Source: Desulforhopalus vacuolatus (GTDB lineage: Bacteria > Desulfobacterota > Desulfobulbia > Desulfobulbales > Desulfocapsaceae). From it: 34,143 bases of DNA. The notes beneath the pieces are model-generated. The model worked only from the letters and a program-made list of their open reading frames with translations. It was not told where the DNA came from and did no database searches. Shown here piece after piece: positions 15,290-24,000 of this stretch. How positions within the stretch are numbered: the first letter of the stretch is position 1; the number at the start of each line of letters is the position of its first letter. Where the stretch lies: NCBI RefSeq assembly GCF_016918505.1, contig NZ_JAFFPZ010000029.1:1-34143 (forward strand). Reading direction: 5' to 3'. A program made the translations under genes and the position numbers.

Positions 15290-15883
15290 TTATTTCAATT
15301 GTTTAAGTATGAGTCCACCCATGCGATCATGTTGGAACTCATTGTTATCGGGGTAATTCTCTTCTTCTGTGATGAATTCACCATCGTTCTTTCTGATTCT
15401 CAGAATTCTGTCTTCTTCGTACCCCTCGAGACAGAAGCTGTCACCAGCTGTCAGCCATTTTCCAACACGGCCTTGAGACAGAACAAGGGCCCCGTGTTCA
15501 TCACCTGGGATGGGTGGATCATAGTCTGTTTTGATTGTGAACTTGTTCCTCTTAAACATTCGGATATCGTCTCGACGGCCGTCAGCATCTGCAAGGAACC
15601 TGTATAACAGGTTGAATCTTGATGTGGTCCACGAATCCCACGCCAGCATTGGGAGTGCAAGGAGAAGAACCAGCGTTCCGTAGTCGACCAGAATGCCTGC
15701 CCATGCATATCGGCTGGTCAGTGGAAAACCGAGCAACCCGAGAACAAGGAAGAAAGCACCAAAGAATGGGACTGAGGAGACGTTTTTTTCTGACGTGTAA
15801 GACGCATAGATGGTGTACCAGTTCATAATGGCGATGTAGCCACCGAGTGCTATGGATAATCCTGTTAGTATTGTGATCATCAT
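15290..15883 (-). CDS. Membrane protein of unknown function
   Basis: A 197-residue protein starting MMITILTGLSIALGG. Three hydrophobic segments occupy about residues 3-22, 40-57 and 64-82. A soluble C-terminal domain of about 115 residues follows, rich in Arg/Asp/Glu (FNLLYRFLADADGRRDDIRMF; later GALVLSQGRVGKWL). The ribosome-binding site is weak. I do not recognise the family. It stands alone; the lipoprotein gene upstream on the same strand starts well beyond a 120-bp gap, so they may share a transcript. Confidence 0.65.
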   Translation of the reverse strand: MMITILTGLSIALGGYIAIMNWYTIYASYTSEKNVSSVPFFGAFFLVLGLLGFPLTSRYAWAGILVDYGTLVLLLALPMLAWDSWTTSRFNLLYRFLADADGRRDDIRMFKRNKFTIKTDYDPPIPGDEHGALVLSQGRVGKWLTAGDSFCLEGYEEDRILRIRKNDGEFITEEENYPDNNEFQHDRMGGLILKQLK

Positions 15884-16009
15884 CTTTCAAGCCGACGTCT
15901 TGTTCACACGCCGGGAACCCAATAATGACTTCGTTTTTACCACGTTCAACTCGAAATGACCTGTTGAAAAAGGCCACCCTGTGTTCCCGGTCCTTTGTGA
16001 ACCCAATGC

Positions 16010-16735
16010 TTAAATGCTTTTACCAGCATACTGGAAGACAATACCATTCCATGTTTTTTCTATTTCTGGAAGGAGCTTTTGAAATGCGGCCTTTTCTGTA
16101 AGAACCCTCAAATCGTCGACAGTATCCGAGTTGCTCCAAACACTTGCATTTTTGCTTTCTTTAGCGGTAGCTTCGGAAAGACCAAAGAGATATTCTGTCC
16201 GAACATCAAAGAACCCAGCCGAAACAGTTGTCGTTACGGTAACCTCTTTATTTTTGAGGAAACCAAGCGAGATAACGTTAAGCGGTGCGAATTTTTGCTC
16301 CCCGGCGTGAAACGAAGTATCAAATGTATAGATAAGCAGAATATCGGCCTTTAGTCGTGCGGATGCCTCTCGCAAAGCCTTGATTGACTCAAGGTTTGTT
16401 GGGAGTAGTATGCGATTCAAAGGTGCAATACCAGCAACTTGCGGTAATTTTGATAACCTTTCAAAGTCCTGCTCTGATTCTATTTCTCTCGTAGTAACAA
16501 CACTGTATCGGCCAGAGCCAAAACTATCAACTTTGCAGGATTGATACCCGGGAGCCTGTATTCTCGCGACTGAGATATTTGCCGGAAAAGACGCGGCAGG
16601 TTTTATTAACATCAATTCATTGATATTTACGTCAGACAGTTGGCTGAGCTGAACAGTCCCTCCAGGTGTTGTATATGAGGCACAGCCTGCAAGAAAAAGA
16701 ACACAGATGAGAGCAAGAACTTTTGTCACTGTCAT
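16010..16735 (-). CDS. Predicted outer-membrane or periplasmic lipoprotein
   Basis: A 241-residue protein with a lipoprotein signal: MTVTKVLALICVLFLAGC, with Cys18 in the lipobox LAGC. A longer frame reaches 16813 but runs into a dispersed repeat. The ATG at 16735 is chosen because AAAGGGGG lies six bases upstream and the signal peptide starts there. The mature part has ISVARIQAPGY (a beta strand typical of envelope lipoproteins) and LKADILLIYTFDTSFHAGE, and ends near IEKTWNGIVFQYAGKSI. I cannot name the family. Cell-envelope location is well supported; function is unknown. Confidence 0.75.
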   Translation of the reverse strand: MTVTKVLALICVLFLAGCASYTTPGGTVQLSQLSDVNINELMLIKPAASFPANISVARIQAPGYQSCKVDSFGSGRYSVVTTREIESEQDFERLSKLPQVAGIAPLNRILLPTNLESIKALREASARLKADILLIYTFDTSFHAGEQKFAPLNVISLGFLKNKEVTVTTTVSAGFFDVRTEYLFGLSEATAKESKNASVWSNSDTVDDLRVLTEKAAFQKLLPEIEKTWNGIVFQYAGKSI

Positions 16736-16765
16736 TACAACCCCCTTTGATTTTATGACATTTAA

Positions 16766-16797
16766 CATTAGGGTCCCTTGAATAATCAGTCTTTCCT
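16766..16797. repeat. Single end of the GGGTCCCTTGAATAATC element
   Basis: AGGGTCCCTTGAATAATC followed by AGTCTTTC matches, inverted, the right end of the element at 30342-30513. A similar core (GGGTACCTTGAATAATC) occurs at 3285-3301, between the peptide array and its terminator. From 16814 to 17353 I find no supported gene; an 89-residue frame there lacks a ribosome-binding site and family features. Confidence 0.6.
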
Positions 16798-17353
16798 CAG
16801 CTGGATTTTGCACCTCCCCTTCTCACTTTGCAGCGTCTTGCGAGATGTGCCATTACAGCTGTTGCCGGTGTTGTGACCGACTGGCGACTGTTTGGTATAC
16901 ATGTCCAGCTCTCGGCGAAGAGCCATTTCAACGGTCTAAGTGCAGGATATAGAAAAATGGACAGTTACACAATTCATTTTACAGCCTCGCGTAAACTGGC
17001 CAGTTTTACTCTCTCTTATCATTGGCAGTCTGAATCTTCAGTTTGCCTGACACACAGGGTTCTATACTGGCCTGTAGCAACCACTGTGTTTACATAATTC
17101 ACAAGAGTACACTGCCTTTTTAAAACCATCTTGAAATATACGCTAATTCCTGATAGCTATAAGTTAAAGAGTTTTCTAAAGAAAAGACACGACACAGGAC
17201 TCCTTCTTTTTACATAACACTCAAAATAACAAATTATACAGAAACTATAGAATCACTTGTTCAAACGCTTTATACTTGAATCTGAACAATGACTCATGAA
17301 GATTTTCGACATCTGAGAGCAAAATGATGCCTGGAACAGGGGGGCTCTAAACA

Positions 17354-18818
17354 ATGCACCTGACAACATCACGAATTAAAATGTTTGGCTATTTCCTGTT
17401 CTTGTGGATAGCCGCTGCAACAGGCAGTGGCTATTGCTACGCAGAAGATTCGGCAACGGTTCCCGAGCCCAACATTATTCAGATCCTGATTCCTGCGGAT
17501 GGTCGAATTTTTGTTTTGACGGATGACGTAAACGGTCTTTTCTCTTCAGTTGACGGGGGTGCCAAATGGGAACAAGCCCTTCATCTTCCCGATGTATACC
17601 TCTACTCCGTATCCGCAGACGCCAATGGTCATCTTTTTTTGGCAACGTCCAAAGGCCTTTTTCGCTCCAGTGACGGCAAGAAATGGGCTCCCGCTGCCGC
17701 TTTAAACGCGGCCTTTACCGTCTTCCCCCCGAAAAATAACATCTGTTACGTAAAGATATGGGGAAAAGGTCTTTTTCGCACTTCGGTGGAATATTTTAGC
17801 AAGAAAATACAGGTTGAGAGAAAACAAGCCGATGTGGAAAAGGAGAAAGCAGCAAAGGAATTGTCCCAGCTGAATTCAAAGATCTGGCAAATCGGGAAGT
17901 TGCACAAATTTCCTGAAAGCCCGGAAGAGATTAGACAATTCGAAGATCAACAAAGGCGACTGGCACCTCTCCTGGCCCAACGGAGCAAACTTCAGAAAGT
18001 GCTTCACCAATCCGGTAAGTCCCAGATTGAAAAGGTGGAAGGACTTCCACAGACCCCTCTACAGTCGCTGATCCATGAGGGCATAGAGCAGGTTTTTGCT
18101 GGTTTTTTTGGGGAAGGTGTCTACCGCTCCCAGGATGGAGGGCAGAAATGGGAAATGATCAATGAAGGCCTGACGAACAGAGATATTCTGACGATTCAGA
18201 GAAGCCCGGGGGGGACCCTTTTTGCCGGTATATATGGGGGCGGACTGTTTCAGTTTTCCGACACAGATCAGCGCTGGTCACGAGTAGATGACGGACTGCT
18301 CAACGGTATTGTGCAGTGTATTGCTTTTGCTCCATCGGGTTGCATGTTCATTGGAACTCAAGAACAGGGTGTCCTCATTTCTCAGGACGAGGGAAGAACC
18401 TGGACCCGTCCAGCCGGGGTACTCAGGGATGCCAGCATCCAGGCGCTCGCCGTAAGCTCCAATGGATGGCTCTATGCCGGAACTCGAGGGAAGGGATTGT
18501 TTGTCTCCCGCGATGGGGGCCAGACATGGAAACACCAGCTGTTCGCTTATTTGGAGCACGTGAACCAAATCGGTGTGGACGAGGCTGGCGGCTGGTATGT
18601 GGATTTCAAGGGGCTCGGAGTCCTGCACTCCACGGATGCGGGAAGGAGCTGGACCGAGGTGGTTCTCCCATTCCGTCTCGACAACGGCCGGAAAATTGCA
18701 AAAAGTGTTTTCGACGGCTGTGGACAAAAAACGAGGTATCCTGGTGGGAACCAATCAGGGTCTTTGGTTCTCAACCGATCTCGGACGTACGTGGCAGGAG
18801 ATAACACTGGAACCATGA
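17354..18818 (+). pseudogene. Secreted Asp-box (BNR) beta-propeller protein, frameshifted near its end
   Basis: An N-terminal signal peptide (about residues 8-30) is followed by Asp-box repeats (S-x-D-x-G-x-x-W): SSVDGGAKW, RSSDGKKW, RSQDGGQKW, ISQDEGRTW, VSRDGGQTW and HSTDAGRSW, with degenerate copies between. This gives a beta-propeller like photosystem-II-assembly/sialidase-type folds. Residues 148-225 are a charged coiled-coil insertion. The frame as read continues to 18838, but the last 50 or so residues are out of register. The +1 frame from about 18690 encodes GILVGTNQGLWFSTDLGRTW, an eighth Asp-box, and stops at 18818. A one-base change near the AAAA run at 18692 (mutation or sequencing error) explains this. 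The membrane protein gene follows within 30 bp, suggesting one operon. Binding partner unknown. Confidence 0.75.
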
Positions 18819-18843
18819 CAATGAACCGATCAAGGTGAAATTG

Positions 18844-20175
18844 ATGCGCTTTTTATTTAAAACTCTATTGGTATCCTGTGCTCTTGCTACGGCTCTCCTT
18901 TTCTGGTGGCGGCCTGCCGGTGAACTGATGTCCCTCAAGCCGGTAGACTGGGCGGCGTTGTACGAAAAGCAATACACTTTTCGATCAAGTACCCTCTCTC
19001 AACCTCTTGCCGAGTTTGTACATGAAAGAATGTACGAAAAGCAACACACTTTTCGATTGAGTACCCGCTATCGACCTCTTGCCGAGTTTATACGTGAAGA
19101 AATCGAAGGGAAAGTTTCTCGGATCGAGGGAGATTCTGCGCAAACCTGGCGTGAAAGCCATTTTCCCAGGAGCAGGGATATTACACCGCAGGCTGTCTAT
19201 TTCAACCCTGCCGATGTTTACATGAAGAAATTAGAACAACAGGGATACCTTGAAATACGGAGCCATGGGTCAATTGATCACCTCTCCTATATCCGCCTGG
19301 ACGCTACCGATCTCGACAGGGGTAACATCCCCAACAGTCTTCGATTTCCCTATCGTACCCAGGCTTTAAGTATATTCGCCCTTGTATTTATTTTTTTGGG
19401 GCTGATGTGGCTTCGGCCGGGGAAACCCGATCTTGTGGGACAGAGTTCGGTCGCCAATGGGTGCAAGTTTTTTTTAGCGCTGCTGATTGGAGGCGTGGCT
19501 CTGGTTGTACTCCCGTTTCTCTACTTTGGTGGCGAGCGTCACAAAGGAATGGAGGCCATGGTCATCGGTTCTTGCATTATAACATTCAGCATTATCGGCC
19601 TTGCCATATATGGATACCTGGCGGCTGCGGTCAGTAAATTGATCCGGGGTGAGGGTCTTCTGGCCCACTGGATCTACGATCCTGACGAATGGCGGCAATA
19701 CACGGAATTGAATTTTCGTGTCGAAAGATCGAAGCTCCGCCTGCTGGCGTTTATATCACTTATCATATTGTGTGTGAGTGGCAGCTTCTGCCTGACCGAG
19801 GAAAATCAGGCCGCCGTCTGGGTATTCGTTTTTCTTCTGGGCATACTGGTTCTCATCTGGCTCACCGCTCTGGTTGCCCCCTGGTTGACCTACCGGCGGA
19901 ACCTCAGGGGCTCGGGCCAGGTGTTTATCGGGAAGAAGGGGATCTATTTAAACGGAACCGTTCATACCTGGGGCCTTCCTGGATCCAGGTATGAATCCGT
20001 GGAGTATATGGAAACGCCCGTGCCGGGCCTGGTCTTTGTCTATTCCTATCTCATGACAGTCGGTCAATCGCTGTCCTTTGTCCGCCAGTACGTCACGGTA
20101 TATGTACCGATACCCAAAGGGAAAGAACAGGAAGGGAAAGACGTCCTGGATACGTTTAATGCCGATAAACGGTAG
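18844..20175 (+). CDS. Multi-spanning membrane protein of unknown function with internal duplication
   Basis: A 443-residue protein with an N-terminal anchor (FLFKTLLVSCALATALLFWW), a soluble region to about residue 170, and five more hydrophobic segments, ending in a soluble beta-rich tail. A GTG at 18835 is also possible, but AAGGTG at 18833-18838 makes a good ribosome-binding site for the ATG at 18844, so that start is chosen. Residues about 40-87 contain a 24-residue tandem duplication (YEKQYTF then YEKQHTF). The gene follows the Asp-box protein by 25 bp after frame correction, so the two may act together at the envelope. I do not recognise a family. Confidence 0.75.
   Translation: MRFLFKTLLVSCALATALLFWWRPAGELMSLKPVDWAALYEKQYTFRSSTLSQPLAEFVHERMYEKQHTFRLSTRYRPLAEFIREEIEGKVSRIEGDSAQTWRESHFPRSRDITPQAVYFNPADVYMKKLEQQGYLEIRSHGSIDHLSYIRLDATDLDRGNIPNSLRFPYRTQALSIFALVFIFLGLMWLRPGKPDLVGQSSVANGCKFFLALLIGGVALVVLPFLYFGGERHKGMEAMVIGSCIITFSIIGLAIYGYLAAAVSKLIRGEGLLAHWIYDPDEWRQYTELNFRVERSKLRLLAFISLIILCVSGSFCLTEENQAAVWVFVFLLGILVLIWLTALVAPWLTYRRNLRGSGQVFIGKKGIYLNGTVHTWGLPGSRYESVEYMETPVPGLVFVYSYLMTVGQSLSFVRQYVTVYVPIPKGKEQEGKDVLDTFNADKR
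18961..19104 (+). repeat. 72-bp in-frame tandem duplication
   Basis: TACGAAAAGCAA begins at 18961 and again at 19033. The two 72-bp units align along their whole length with scattered substitutions, encoding two 24-residue blocks ending PLAEFVHERM and PLAEFIREEI. The duplication is old enough to have diverged but has kept its frame. Confidence 0.9.
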
Positions 20176-20385
20176 ATTTATTTTTACATTGTGTATTGGC
20201 GGATTCAAAGGCAGGGGGACGGGAAAAGGAGACAGGAAAAAGCAAAAGGTCTTTGTAAAGACGCCCAATTTGGGCGTCTTCAGCACAACAGGTGGCTCAT
20301 CTCACAACAGACGTTTCTGCAATGAAATTAATGTATCATCCTGTTTGTTCTGTCGTGTTTTTGGGGTCAGTAAAAAGAGAGGTAA
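20176..20385 (+). repeat. Dispersed inverted-repeat element, copy C (degraded ends)
   Basis: Starts right after the membrane protein stop codon with TTTACATTGTGTATTGG, carries the hairpin GACGCCC-AATTT-GGGCGTC (20260-20278), and ends in GGTCAGTAAAAAG without the TACATTT end. It has fewer GGAGAC units than copies A and B. Confidence 0.75.
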
Positions 20386-20458
20386 AGGAATGAGAAAGTT
20401 GTGCACGGCTGTCACGGATAATGAACCAGCCGTACACAAAGGATGGTGCTGTTCCTGG

Positions 20459-21499
20459 TTACAGCGTATTTTGAACCTGTTCCAAATACTTTTTACCTAT
20501 TTTTTTACCCCATACATCGTAGACAGGGTCACAATCTTTAATCATTGCGGCCTTATCTTCTTTTGAAAGCTCATAGAAGGTGACACCATCCTTTTTTGCT
20601 GCTGCAATCTGTTCTTCCTGCTGTTGTATCGTGAGTTTTCTGGTTATAGCACTTTCTTCTTTGACAACACGTAAAAATATTTCCTGCAGATCGGGCGGAA
20701 GCTTGTCCAACCACCGCTTATTGATGATATGAACATACAATCCCTGTGCATAATCGAGCTGGGTATAATATTTGGCAACAGTAAATTTTTTAGAAATATT
20801 ACAGACTATCGGCGTATGATCCAAACCGTCAATTACACCGGTCTGCAAGGCCTGGGGAACATCAGGCCATGGCAAAACGGAAAATTTTAGATTCCATGCC
20901 TTATATATATCTATATTTACAGGTGCCTGGGCAATCCGGAAATTGACCCCCTGGGCCTGTTCTCTCGTTGCAACAGGCTTTGTTGTAGCCCAGCCGTATG
21001 AGCCATAACCAGTGAAATCTAAAACCTGCAGTCCTTTGGAAAGAGCCGCATCCTGATATGGTTTCCACAGCTGCTCATTTGATCTGAATTTTTCCAACTT
21101 TTCAAAGCTGTCCACAACATAGGGCAAATTGACAATACCTAGAACCGGGGCAATATTGGCTGCAGCAACGGAGGAACTCATCATGCCCTGTATTGCACCA
21201 AATTTTAATTTATTAATAACATCTTTTTCACCGCCCAATTGCGACAGGGGCCTGAAATCAACATAGATTTTTCCATCTGTCTCCTTCCAGAGACGGTCTC
21301 GAATTTTAAAACCCACGGCAACACCTTCAATCGCAGGATGCCCCACACAAGAAAGGAGATATACATATTGCGCTTTTGAAGGGTCAAAGGATGGGCTCCA
21401 CTCCTCTAAAGGATCTTCTTTTGCGAAACTAGTTGAATATACAAACATATTCAACAATACAAAAATTATAGCCAGGCATACATTTTTAGAAAAACGCAT
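20459..21499 (-). CDS. TRAP transporter periplasmic binding protein (DctP family), paralogue 1
   Basis: A 346-residue protein with a signal peptide (cleaved near TSFA, residue 26) and the DctP fold. The segment NFRIAQAPVNIDIYK carries the conserved Arg that pairs with a substrate carboxylate or other anionic group, followed by PWPDVPQALQTGVIDGLDHT. It is clearly paralogous to the plus-strand DctP at 22166 over the whole length but points the other way and has no DctQ/DctM of its own. It may feed the same membrane subunits with a related ligand. The ligand cannot be read from sequence. Confidence 0.88.
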   Translation of the reverse strand: MRFSKNVCLAIIFVLLNMFVYSTSFAKEDPLEEWSPSFDPSKAQYVYLLSCVGHPAIEGVAVGFKIRDRLWKETDGKIYVDFRPLSQLGGEKDVINKLKFGAIQGMMSSSVAAANIAPVLGIVNLPYVVDSFEKLEKFRSNEQLWKPYQDAALSKGLQVLDFTGYGSYGWATTKPVATREQAQGVNFRIAQAPVNIDIYKAWNLKFSVLPWPDVPQALQTGVIDGLDHTPIVCNISKKFTVAKYYTQLDYAQGLYVHIINKRWLDKLPPDLQEIFLRVVKEESAITRKLTIQQQEEQIAAAKKDGVTFYELSKEDKAAMIKDCDPVYDVWGKKIGKKYLEQVQNTL

Positions 21500-21689
21500 T
21501 ATTCCCTCCTAAAGGTTGATAGACATTAAAAAATTCTTTTACAAAAGGTACCAGATGTTGCCATGGAAATCAGCAGGAAATCCTGTTTAAGTCACTAAAT
21601 CATCATGGTTTCCACACGCACAAGACATCACAGAAGGTTACCAGAAGCAACTTCATTCCTGCACTTTTTGTGTTCAGGCTCAAAGCGTG

Positions 21690-22005
21690 AAGCGATCAGT
21701 CTCCAATCCGCTTCCTCTCAGTTACGATCTGAGGGCGTTCTGTAATGTCTACGCGGTCAGGAACAAAAGCCCCCGGCTCGTTTGCGTCTACCGCCTTTCC
21801 AGCGACGTTTGCCATGCCGGAGTAGATACGTGTGGAGTTTTCCTCCCTTTTACGGTCTTTGTCAATCCACTCATAAACTGCCGTATGGCAAACCTGTTTT
21901 TCAACATAAAATCGAAAACGTAGAGATTCAAGTGACCATCCAGGTCGGGGTCCTTTCGAACAATCTGCACGACGTCAGGGCTTTGTTTTGTGGCCTTCAC
22001 AGCAA
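21690..22005 (-). pseudogene. IS30-family transposase fragment
   Basis: Read on the minus strand: KATKQSPDVVQIVRKD, then after frame changes TVYEWIDKDRKR, and VPDRVDITERPQIVTERKR, which matches the conserved middle of IS30 transposases (VDIsERPqiVe.R.R.GDWE). The frames are broken and the catalytic C-terminus is absent. It lies in the divergent region between the two dctP genes and is related to the copy at 29731-30330. Confidence 0.75.
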
Positions 22006-22165
22006 AATATACCTTACATTCTTAACCAGAAAGACCGCAACACCGCATTTAATTCACTAAAAGGTTTACTTCTGGTAAAAATTTGTGGTAATGAAGAGCT
22101 CAAAAAACAAAGACATAGACCATGTATACCATCACCAAAACGAAAATCTGGATTAGAGAAAATAG

Positions 22166-23209
22166 ATGAAGAAACTGCTCACAACAATGCTCCTTCTTGT
22201 TCTTGCTCTTTGCCTGCCGGGCTCACTTCTCGCAGCTGAAAAAGAGAAAAATCCCTTAGAAGACTGGCAACCAAAATTTGACCCTAAAGGGGCAAAATAC
22301 ACCTATATTCTTTCCAATGTCTCCCATCCTGTTATTGAAGGGGTGGCTGTTGGCTACGCGATCCGTGATCGCGTGTGGGAAAAGTCAGGCGGGCGTCTCT
22401 ACGTAGATTTCCGTCCTCTTTCCCAAATGGGAGGAGAAAAAGATGTAATAGCAAAGCTCAAACTTGGAGCCATCCAGGGTATGATGAGTTCATCTGTTGC
22501 AGCTGCAAATGTCTCAGATCTCCTGGGAATCGTTAACCTGCCCTATGTTGTAGACACTTTTGATAAACTCGATACCTTTAGAAATACTCCGGCAACCTGG
22601 GAACCCTTTGCAAATGGTGCACAAAAGCAAGGTCTGCTGGTGGTTGACGTAACAGGTTACGGCCCTTACGGCTGGGCAACGACCACCCCTGTAAAAACAG
22701 TTGAAGATGCAAAAGAGACCAATTTTCGTATTGCCCAGGCCCCAGTAAATACCGATACCTACAAGGCATGGAATCTAAAATTTACTGTTATGCCCTGGCC
22801 TGATGTACCCCAGGCCTTACAAACAGGTGTTATTACAGGCCTTGACCACACTGCTATTGTATGCAACATCACCAAAAAGTTTACCATCGCCAAATCTTTT
22901 ACTGAACTCAACTATGCACAAGGGCTCTTTGTCCATCTTATCAATAAGCGATGGCTCAAAAAGCTCCCTCAAGATCTGCAGGATATTTTACTTTCTGTCA
23001 TTTCTGAAGAGAGTGCAAAAGCAAGAGCAGCTACCCGGACACAACATGAAGCTCAAGTGGCACAAGCCAAAGAGGCAGGCGTTGAGTTCATCACTCTTTC
23101 CGACAGTGACATAGCAACACTTAAAGAGATGGCAGAGCCAGTACTTGAAAAATGGAGCCAAAAAATAGGGCCAGAGTATCTAGAGACCGTACGTAAAACA
23201 CTCAAGTAG
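22166..23209 (+). CDS. dctP: TRAP transporter periplasmic binding protein (DctP family), paralogue 2
   Basis: A 347-residue DctP protein with a signal peptide (MKKLLTTMLLLVLALCLPGS, cleaved near LLAA). Arg188 in NFRIAQAPVNTDTYK is the conserved substrate-anion-binding residue; PWPDVPQALQTGVITGLDHT follows. It binds a small anion in the periplasm and delivers it to the DctQM membrane pair encoded downstream. A hairpin terminator separates it from dctQ, which would keep the binding protein in excess over the membrane subunits. The start is the first residue of a good signal peptide; the purine-rich AGAGAAAAT upstream is a modest ribosome-binding site. Confidence 0.9.
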   Translation: MKKLLTTMLLLVLALCLPGSLLAAEKEKNPLEDWQPKFDPKGAKYTYILSNVSHPVIEGVAVGYAIRDRVWEKSGGRLYVDFRPLSQMGGEKDVIAKLKLGAIQGMMSSSVAAANVSDLLGIVNLPYVVDTFDKLDTFRNTPATWEPFANGAQKQGLLVVDVTGYGPYGWATTTPVKTVEDAKETNFRIAQAPVNTDTYKAWNLKFTVMPWPDVPQALQTGVITGLDHTAIVCNITKKFTIAKSFTELNYAQGLFVHLINKRWLKKLPQDLQDILLSVISEESAKARAATRTQHEAQVAQAKEAGVEFITLSDSDIATLKEMAEPVLEKWSQKIGPEYLETVRKTLK

Positions 23210-23249
23210 TCTCTATCATTACTGCTGTAACCTGGTATCCTTGTGAAAA

Positions 23250-23295
23250 AGTAGAGATGAAGCAGGTAAGAACTTGCATTATCTCTACTTTTTTT
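23250..23295 (+). terminator. Hairpin terminator or attenuator between dctP and dctQ
   Basis: AGTAGAGAT (23250-23258) pairs with ATCTCTACT (23281-23289). The stem is extended inside by GCAGGT/ACTTGC with two G-U pairs around an AAGA loop. T residues run to 23295. It sits 40 bp after the dctP stop and about 190 bp before dctQ. Confidence 0.85.
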
Positions 23296-23487
23296 GTTTT
23301 TTGGTGCTTCGTATGTACGAGTAACTGATTTGCCTGGAATGATCCCCAGAGCAATTGGGCCTTGACTAACACCGTAAAGTGCGGGAAAAACTAATATTGT
23401 AAAAAATGCAGCCTTTCCCTCACCGAAATCGTACCTCGCACTCCTGCCATAAACGGAGGTCTGCTCAACTCAGCGATAACGCCAGAT

Positions 23488-23997
23488 ATGTTTATTAAAA
23501 CCTTTAAATCCATTGACAGAATTTTCTTACACATTGAAGAGTGGTCTCTCTTTCTCACGGTCTCCCTTGCACTCTGCACTGCCATGGCAAATGTCATTCT
23601 GCGCAAAGTCACAAATGATGTCAGTCTCTATTGGTCCGACGAGGTTGTGCGCAAAGTTATTTTCTTTTCAACATACATCGGTTGCGTGGCTGCCATACGT
23701 AACCGCTCTCTCATACGAATTGACGCCCTGCCCCAGATGCTTCCCATACTAAAGCGGCCACTCACTCTGTTTTCTCATCTGGCCGTTCTTATTTTTTCTC
23801 TTATGATGGTGTATCTCGGTGCACAAATGACCTTCATGATGTTCCAGGATGAATATGCCCGGACGGCAACCCTGCAAATCCCAGAATATATATTCTATGC
23901 TGTTTTACCAGTGATGGGCGTTATGATGTTTTTAAGAACTCTCATTGTAATGCGTGAAGACTGGATCGGTATCAAAGATATTACAAGAGAGCAATAA
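23488..23997 (+). CDS. dctQ: TRAP transporter small membrane subunit (DctQ)
   Basis: A 169-residue protein with four hydrophobic segments (about residues 17-38, 48-68, 88-115 and 128-152) and the DctQ signature around WSDEVVRKVIFFSTYIGCVAAIRN. It partners the large DctM subunit in the inner membrane. The stop lies three bases before the dctM start, so the two are coupled. The ribosome-binding site is weak. Confidence 0.85.
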   Translation: MFIKTFKSIDRIFLHIEEWSLFLTVSLALCTAMANVILRKVTNDVSLYWSDEVVRKVIFFSTYIGCVAAIRNRSLIRIDALPQMLPILKRPLTLFSHLAVLIFSLMMVYLGAQMTFMMFQDEYARTATLQIPEYIFYAVLPVMGVMMFLRTLIVMREDWIGIKDITREQ

Positions 23998-24000
23998 ACC

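Noticed and set aside
15182-15607. A 141-residue plus-strand frame
   Set aside because: It overlaps the membrane protein on the minus strand, and the plus-strand product has no coherent features or ribosome-binding site.
16828-17097. An 89-residue plus-strand frame
   Set aside because: No ribosome-binding site, no hydrophobic or domain pattern, and it adjoins a repeat end.
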